NCBI GenBank assembly: GCA_035380245.1
Contig: DAOSXA010000002.1
Coordinates: 558,001 to 622,000, forward strand
DNA length: 64,000 bases
Origin: Candidatus Zixiibacteriota bacterium
Lineage (GTDB): Bacteria > Zixibacteria > MSB-5A5 > GN15 > FEB-12
Direction: 5' to 3'
The translations under genes were made by a program, and so were the position numbers. A model generated the notes under the pieces. It did no database searches. It had not been told where the DNA came from and worked only from the letters and a program-made list of their open reading frames with translations. How positions within the stretch are numbered: the stretch's first letter is position 1; each line of letters begins with the position of its first letter. Below are positions 61,419 to 64,000 of the stretch, piece by piece.

Positions 61419-64000
61419 ATGTCTGATAAAAAAGTAGCTTCAGCCGGTTACGTTGAAGCTGCCCAGCGCAAACGTAGAAAGGTGACGATCGACGGCAATA
61501 GCGCTGCCGCCTATGTGGCTCACGCCACCAACGAAGTCATCGCCATTTATCCGATCACGCCGTCATCAGGAATGGGTGAAATCTCCGATGAGAGATCGGC
61601 TGCCGGACTGACGAATATCTGGAATTCGATTCCGAACGTCGTTGAGATGCAGTCGGAGGCGGGCGCCGCCGGCGCCGTACACGGAGCCCTTACTACCGGT
61701 GCTCTGACGACAACCTTCACGGCCTCACAGGGTCTGTTGCTGATGATCCCGAACATGTTCAAGATCGCCGGCGAGATGACCCCAACCGTATTTCACGTAA
61801 CGGCACGCGCCGTTGCCACCCATGCCCTGTCGATTTTCGGCGACCACAGCGATGTTATGGCGGCCCGCTCGACCGGTTTTGGTCTGCTCTCTTCCGCTTC
61901 CATACAGGAAGTCATGGACATGGCCCTGATCGCTCAAGCCGCCGCTCTTGAAAGCCGGGTTCCGTTCGTACATTTCTTTGATGGTTTCCGTACCTCACAC
62001 GAGGTACAGAAGGTCGAAGAAATCACGTTCGACGACATGCGTGACTTATTGCCGCAAGAACTGATAACGGCGCATCGCGCTCGGTCGTTGTCTCCGGATA
62101 CTCCGACCATCAAGGGAACTTCACAGAATCCCGATGTTTTCTTCCAGTCGCGTGAGACTGTCAATAAATACTACCTGGCCGCTCCCGAGATCGTGCAGAA
62201 GGCCATGGACAAATTCGCGGCCGTTGTCGGTCGTCAATACAAGCTGTTCGACTATATCGGTCATCCCGAAGCCGAGCGCATCGTAGTGGTAATGGGTTCC
62301 GGCGGCGAAGTAGTTCACGAGGTCATCGACAACCTGGTCGAGGCCGGTGAGAAAGTCGGTGTCGTCCGGGTACGTCTGTATCGCCCGTTCGCTTCCGAAG
62401 CATTCGTGGCGGCCCTGCCGAAAACAGTCAAAAAAATCGCCGTGCTCGATCGCACCAAGGAGCCGGGAGGCGTTGGAGAACCGCTGTACATCGACGTGCA
62501 GGCGGCTTTGTCCGAAGCGGTCGACAAAGGCTGGAAGCGTCCCGATGTCCGTCCGGTGGTAGTCGGTGGTCGTTACGGCCTCGGTTCGGCGGAATTCAAT
62601 CCGCCGATGGCCAAGGCTGTTTTGGACAACCTCAAATCGGACGATCCGAAAAATCATTTCACCGTCGGTATCGTTGACGATGTTACCAATACCTCACTCG
62701 ATGTAGACTATAACTACAACCTCGAGGGTGAGAATTTCCGCGGCCTGTTTTACGGTCTCGGTTCCGACGGTACGGTCGGCGCCAATAAGAACTCGATCAA
62801 GATTATCGGGGACTGGACTGACAATTATGCCCAGGGTTATTTCGTTTACGATTCGAAAAAGGCCGGTGCCATTACCGTTTCGCACGTTCGTTTCGGTAAA
62901 AAGCTAATCCAGAAACCGTATCTGATTACATCGGCACAGTTCATCGCCTGCCATAATTTCTCGTTCGTCGAGCGTTATGACATGCTCTCTCACCTGACAC
63001 CGGGCGGAACGTTCCTTCTCAATGCACCGTACGGACCGGATAAAGTCTGGGATGAGTTGCCGAAAGAAGTACAACAGCAGATAATCGACAAGAAGGTCGA
63101 ATTCTACGCGATCGATGCCATTGATCTCGCCAAGCAGTTGGGTCTCGGGGCTCGCATTAACATGATCATGCAAACCGCGTTCTTCATGATATCGGGCATC
63201 CTCCCGAAGGACGAGGCGATCAAGGCGATCAAGGAAATGATCAAAAAGACCTACAGCCGCAAGGGCGAGAAGGTCGTGCAGATGAACTACGCGGCGGTCG
63301 ACGGCGCGATGGGTGCACTGCACAAGATCGAATATCCATCCAAGGTGACAACCGCCAAGACTTGTCCGCCGATCGTGCCGGACAACGCTCCCGAGTTCGT
63401 CAAGAAGGTGACCGCGGAAATGATCGCCGGTCGCGGCGACAAACTCCCGGTTTCGGCTTTCCCGGACGACGGTACCTATCCGACAGCCACGACCAGATTC
63501 GAAAAGCGCAATATCGCGGTCGATATCCCGGTATGGGATCCCAAAACCTGTATTCAGTGCAACATTTGTTCGATCGTTTGCCCGCACGCAGCGATTCGAC
63601 CGAAGGTATACACGGCGGAATACAAGGATAAGGCTCCGAAGGGATTCAAGTTCGTCGAAGCCATGACCAAGCCGTTTGCCGGAATGTACTACACGCTTCA
63701 GATCGCTCCCGAGGACTGCACCGGCTGTGAGGTTTGTGTCAACGCCTGTCCGGCCTTTGCCAAAGACGCCGACGGCAACAAAACCGAGCTCAAGGCAATC
63801 AACATGTCGCTTCAGGCTCCGCTCCGTGAGCAGGAAGCCCGCAACTGGGATTTCTTTATTAACGAATTACCGGCTCCCGATCCGAGTCTGTTCAGTCTCG
63901 GCACGACCAAGGGTTCGCAGTTCGTTCAGCCGTTGTTCGAGTTCTCCGGCGCCTGCGCCGGCTGCGGCGAGACACCTTACCTCAAGCTGATGACTCAGCT
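61419..64000 (+). CDS. nifJ: Pyruvate:ferredoxin (flavodoxin) oxidoreductase, partial at 3' end
   Basis: First 860 codons; the gene runs off the right edge and the family is about 1,170-1,200 residues. It makes acetyl-CoA, CO2 and reduced ferredoxin from pyruvate. Seen in order: N-terminal domain with V-I-A-I-Y-P-I-T-P-S-S, E-S-R-V-P-F-V-H-F-F-D-G-F-R-T-S-H-E, domain II, a 2x[4Fe-4S] ferredoxin-like module with C-I-Q-C-N-I-C-S-I-V-C-P and C-T-G-C-E-V-C-V-N-A-C-P, and the start of the thiamine diphosphate domain with G-A-C-A-G-C-G-E-T-P-Y. ATG 61419 with AGGAG 7 nt upstream. Anaerobic or microaerobic metabolism is implied. Confidence 0.95.
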   Translation, partial: MSDKKVASAGYVEAAQRKRRKVTIDGNSAAAYVAHATNEVIAIYPITPSSGMGEISDERSAAGLTNIWNSIPNVVEMQSEAGAAGAVHGALTTGALTTTFTASQGLLLMIPNMFKIAGEMTPTVFHVTARAVATHALSIFGDHSDVMAARSTGFGLLSSASIQEVMDMALIAQAAALESRVPFVHFFDGFRTSHEVQKVEEITFDDMRDLLPQELITAHRARSLSPDTPTIKGTSQNPDVFFQSRETVNKYYLAAPEIVQKAMDKFAAVVGRQYKLFDYIGHPEAERIVVVMGSGGEVVHEVIDNLVEAGEKVGVVRVRLYRPFASEAFVAALPKTVKKIAVLDRTKEPGGVGEPLYIDVQAALSEAVDKGWKRPDVRPVVVGGRYGLGSAEFNPPMAKAVLDNLKSDDPKNHFTVGIVDDVTNTSLDVDYNYNLEGENFRGLFYGLGSDGTVGANKNSIKIIGDWTDNYAQGYFVYDSKKAGAITVSHVRFGKKLIQKPYLITSAQFIACHNFSFVERYDMLSHLTPGGTFLLNAPYGPDKVWDELPKEVQQQIIDKKVEFYAIDAIDLAKQLGLGARINMIMQTAFFMISGILPKDEAIKAIKEMIKKTYSRKGEKVVQMNYAAVDGAMGALHKIEYPSKVTTAKTCPPIVPDNAPEFVKKVTAEMIAGRGDKLPVSAFPDDGTYPTATTRFEKRNIAVDIPVWDPKTCIQCNICSIVCPHAAIRPKVYTAEYKDKAPKGFKFVEAMTKPFAGMYYTLQIAPEDCTGCEVCVNACPAFAKDADGNKTELKAINMSLQAPLREQEARNWDFFINELPAPDPSLFSLGTTKGSQFVQPLFEFSGACAGCGETPYLKLMTQ

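Noticed and set aside
62904..63587. 227-residue antisense frame in nifJ
   Set aside because: Shadow of a strongly conserved gene.

Overview
The window looks like a chromosome segment of a Gram-negative bacterium of the FCB superphylum, most likely a Zixibacteria-like lineage. This is inference from content: a secreted protein ends in a type IX secretion (Por) sorting domain with an N-Y-P-N-P-F-N-P linker, a second secreted protein ends in a dockerin-like pair of D-L-V-Y-L-V motifs after an R-G-N-V-D linker, and there are Mla-type lipid transport genes, an MsbA-like exporter with sugar transferases, a mitochondrial-type citrate synthase and pyruvate:ferredoxin oxidoreductase. Base composition is mid-GC. 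I saw no rRNA, tRNA, CRISPR array, prophage or insertion sequence.

Layout. 1-2.8 kb: the 5' part of a DHA2-type efflux pump, then an ECF sigma factor, its zinc-type anti-sigma factor and a lipoprotein. 2.9-7.5 kb: deoC, a small zinc-ribbon protein, an archaemetzincin homologue that has lost its catalytic residue, an MrfA-like helicase and a metallophosphoesterase. 7.6-14.4 kb, minus strand: a chemotaxis operon cheA-cheW-cheB-cheR-cheY plus a receiver-CheX fusion. 14.8-17.3 kb, minus: mlaE-mlaF-mlaD behind a good promoter. 17.5-26.4 kb: a PP-loop thiolase-like enzyme, the sorting-domain protein, a DMT-type small membrane protein lying between two 279-bp perfect direct repeats, an OPT transporter and a glycosyltransferase-TPR protein. 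The intergenic space here is filled with hairpin-rich repeats. 26.4-31.6 kb: GGDEF-like protein, xer recombinase, comF, TPR protein, M28 peptidase. 31.6-41.3 kb, minus: rel at the end of a cluster encoding an MsbA-like exporter and three glycosyltransferases, preceded by a lipoprotein and an M50 peptidase; then a DNA glycosylase and an MBL hydrolase.

41.5-49.9 kb, plus: prfB with its programmed +1 frameshift, followed by pta, an aminotransferase and ATP-dependent pckA; then an FmdB-like protein, a glycolate-oxidase-type flavoprotein and citrate synthase. The citrate synthase promoter carries a perfect 20-bp palindromic operator just after the -10 box. Together with the nifJ-type oxidoreductase at the right edge, these genes form an acetyl-CoA/C4 carbon node. 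50.0-53.1 kb: a second sigma/anti-sigma pair next to a secreted beta-helix protein. 53.1-57.2 kb, minus: two tandem membrane histidine kinases without a response regulator, behind a promoter with an operator-like palindrome and a structured leader. 57.6-60.0 kb: trxB, an NAD-dependent epimerase-like protein and cobO. 60.2-64 kb: an Fe-S-type Rrf2 regulator, dcd and the N-terminal 860 codons of nifJ.

The most promising unexplained items are the inactivated archaemetzincin beside a cysteine-rich micro-protein, the palindrome-plus-leader control region of the tandem kinases, the palindromic operator of citrate synthase, the receiver-CheX fusion, and the mosaic of hairpin repeats between 20.4 and 24.2 kb.
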